Assembly: GCA_943356515.1 (NCBI GenBank)
Contig: CALRFM010000058.1
Span: forward strand, 1-6,847
Source: Patescibacteria group bacterium
GTDB lineage: Bacteria > Patescibacteriota > Microgenomatia > UBA1406 > GWC2-37-13
Direction of reading: 5' to 3'
DNA length: 6,847 nt
Shown here one piece after another: positions 5,930-6,847 of the stretch (positions within the stretch are counted from its first letter, which is position 1; each line of letters opens with the position of its first letter). The notes under the pieces were generated by a model. It was not told the origin of the DNA and ran no database searches. It saw only the letters and a program-made list of their open reading frames with translations. Position numbers and translations under genes: made by a program.

Positions 5930-6847
5930 GAAACACTCAATTTCATGGGTGCTTATTGGAATAGCCATCGTCCTATCTCTCATAGGTATTGTATTTGTGT
6001 TTGAGGCTTCATCGATAAATGCTCTCAATAGCTTTGGAGATAGTTTCTTCTTTCTTAAATTACAAATACGGTGGATTCTACTGGGTATAGCCGTCATGTC
6101 GTTTTTTGCTTTTTATAGTTATAAGAATTTATATTATTTTTCACTTCCGGCCATGATAGTGGTCGTGCTCCTGTTGTTGGTTGTACTGGTTCCTGGTATT
6201 GGGCAAAAAGTTGGGGGAGCCAGGCGGTGGATCGATCTGGGCTTTATCACGATTCAACCAACCGAATTTGCAAAGCTTGCAACCATATTGTATTTGTCAT
6301 CGTGGTTTACTTCAAAAGATAAAAGGAGATTTCTCCCGTTCCTTCTGCTTACGGGTGGGCTTATGTTTCTTATCTTACTGCAGCCAGATATGGGCACCGC
6401 CATAATCATTTTTGGTATAAGTGTTTTGATGTATTTTCTTGCTGGACAGCGACTTTATTATCTTCTCGGTCTCGTCCCAATATCTATCGCTTTCTTTGTG
6501 GGACTCATATTTGTAGCGCCGTACAGACTCCGCAGGCTTACTGCATTTCTTGACCCAGGAAATGATCCATTGGGAGTAGGCTTTCATATTAACCAGATTC
6601 TCATCTCTCTTTCAGAAGGCGGCATATTAGGAAGAGGATTTGGTGCATCGAGGCAAAAATACCTATTCTTGCCAGAAGCGCACACTGATTCAATTTTTGC
6701 CATTATCGGAGAAGAGCTTGGCTTTGTAGGGAGCATGCTTTTAATGTTTGTATACATTGTGTTACTTTACAAGCTGTACCAAATTTATAATGCCACGAGC
6801 GATCGGTTTGGAAAGCTTTTAGTTGGAGGTATATTTTCATTCTTTGG
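5919..6847 (+). CDS. ftsW: FtsW, SEDS-family septal peptidoglycan glycosyltransferase (3'-truncated)
   Basis: The frame runs from an ATG at 5919 to the right edge without a stop; 309 complete codons are visible of a usual 370-400. FtsW is a polytopic membrane protein that polymerises lipid II at the division site with a class B PBP, which is not in this window. At least six hydrophobic segments are visible, for example at about 10-29, 51-67, 74-93, 138-173, 178-200 and 263-285. Family motifs are GGARRWIDLG (99-108), QPTEFAKL (113-120), QPDMGTA (155-161), RLTAFLDP (206-213) and LPEAHTDSIFA (251-261); Asp257 matches the essential aspartate of the SEDS family. LDPGNDPLGVGFH and SRQKYLFLPEAHTD are more like FtsW than RodA or SpoVE. 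The start overlaps the murD stop by 11 bases and has no Shine-Dalgarno or clear -10, so it probably depends on translation of murD. Confidence 0.93.
   Translation, partial: MKHKKHSISWVLIGIAIVLSLIGIVFVFEASSINALNSFGDSFFFLKLQIRWILLGIAVMSFFAFYSYKNLYYFSLPAMIVVVLLLLVVLVPGIGQKVGGARRWIDLGFITIQPTEFAKLATILYLSSWFTSKDKRRFLPFLLLTGGLMFLILLQPDMGTAIIIFGISVLMYFLAGQRLYYLLGLVPISIAFFVGLIFVAPYRLRRLTAFLDPGNDPLGVGFHINQILISLSEGGILGRGFGASRQKYLFLPEAHTDSIFAIIGEELGFVGSMLLMFVYIVLLYKLYQIYNATSDRFGKLLVGGIFSFF

Noticed and set aside
6181..6587. Short ORFs on both strands within ftsW
   Set aside because: FtsW coding runs unbroken through this region with clear motifs; these are shadows that stand out only because ftsW has no stop inside the window.
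5919..6847. RodA or SpoVE instead of FtsW
   Set aside because: The FLDPGNDPLGVGFH and SRQKYLFLPEAHTD segments and the position next to murD are typical of FtsW.

Overview
The window is a compact, one-directional cell-envelope locus. All six protein genes are on the + strand, with gaps of at most about 31 bases or short overlaps. Base composition is AT-leaning. The protein style suggests a Candidate Phyla Radiation (Patescibacteria) genome, most likely in the Microgenomates group: a class A penicillin-binding protein with a distinctive 'LYDRNGKLLFEIYKDVNRT' pre-domain, a sortase beside a beta-rich surface protein, and a murL-murD pair. This placement rests on family resemblance recalled from memory and not on a search. 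No rRNA, tRNA, mobile element or CRISPR array is visible.

Layout: (1) 1-506, the 3' end of a gene for a probable extracytoplasmic beta-rich protein, cut by the window edge. (2) 507-1253, a membrane-anchored sortase that starts directly after the previous stop codon. (3) 1284-3446, a bifunctional class A penicillin-binding protein (glycosyltransferase plus transpeptidase). (4) 3478-4725, a MurL-type epimerase acting on UDP-MurNAc-L-Ala-L-Glu. (5) 4703-5929, a MurD-family ligase, probably the L-glutamate-adding MurD2 type. (6) 5919-6847, FtsW, the septal peptidoglycan polymerase, cut by the right edge.

The genes fit one pathway. MurD2 would add L-Glu to UDP-MurNAc-L-Ala, and MurL would flip that residue to D-Glu. 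Lipid II would then be polymerised by FtsW and by the class A PBP, which also cross-links it, while the sortase attaches or links surface proteins. The murL-murD pair implies that D-Glu may be made on the nucleotide precursor and not by glutamate racemase (MurI).

The most notable non-coding signal is a repeated promoter geometry. The PBP and murL genes each have a -10 hexamer (TAGAAT, TATAAT) followed by exactly six bases and then ATG, with no Shine-Dalgarno sequence. This is the layout expected for leaderless mRNAs. A third TATAAT lies 11 bases before the murD start. Every gap between genes is under 50 bases, and no rho-independent terminator was seen.
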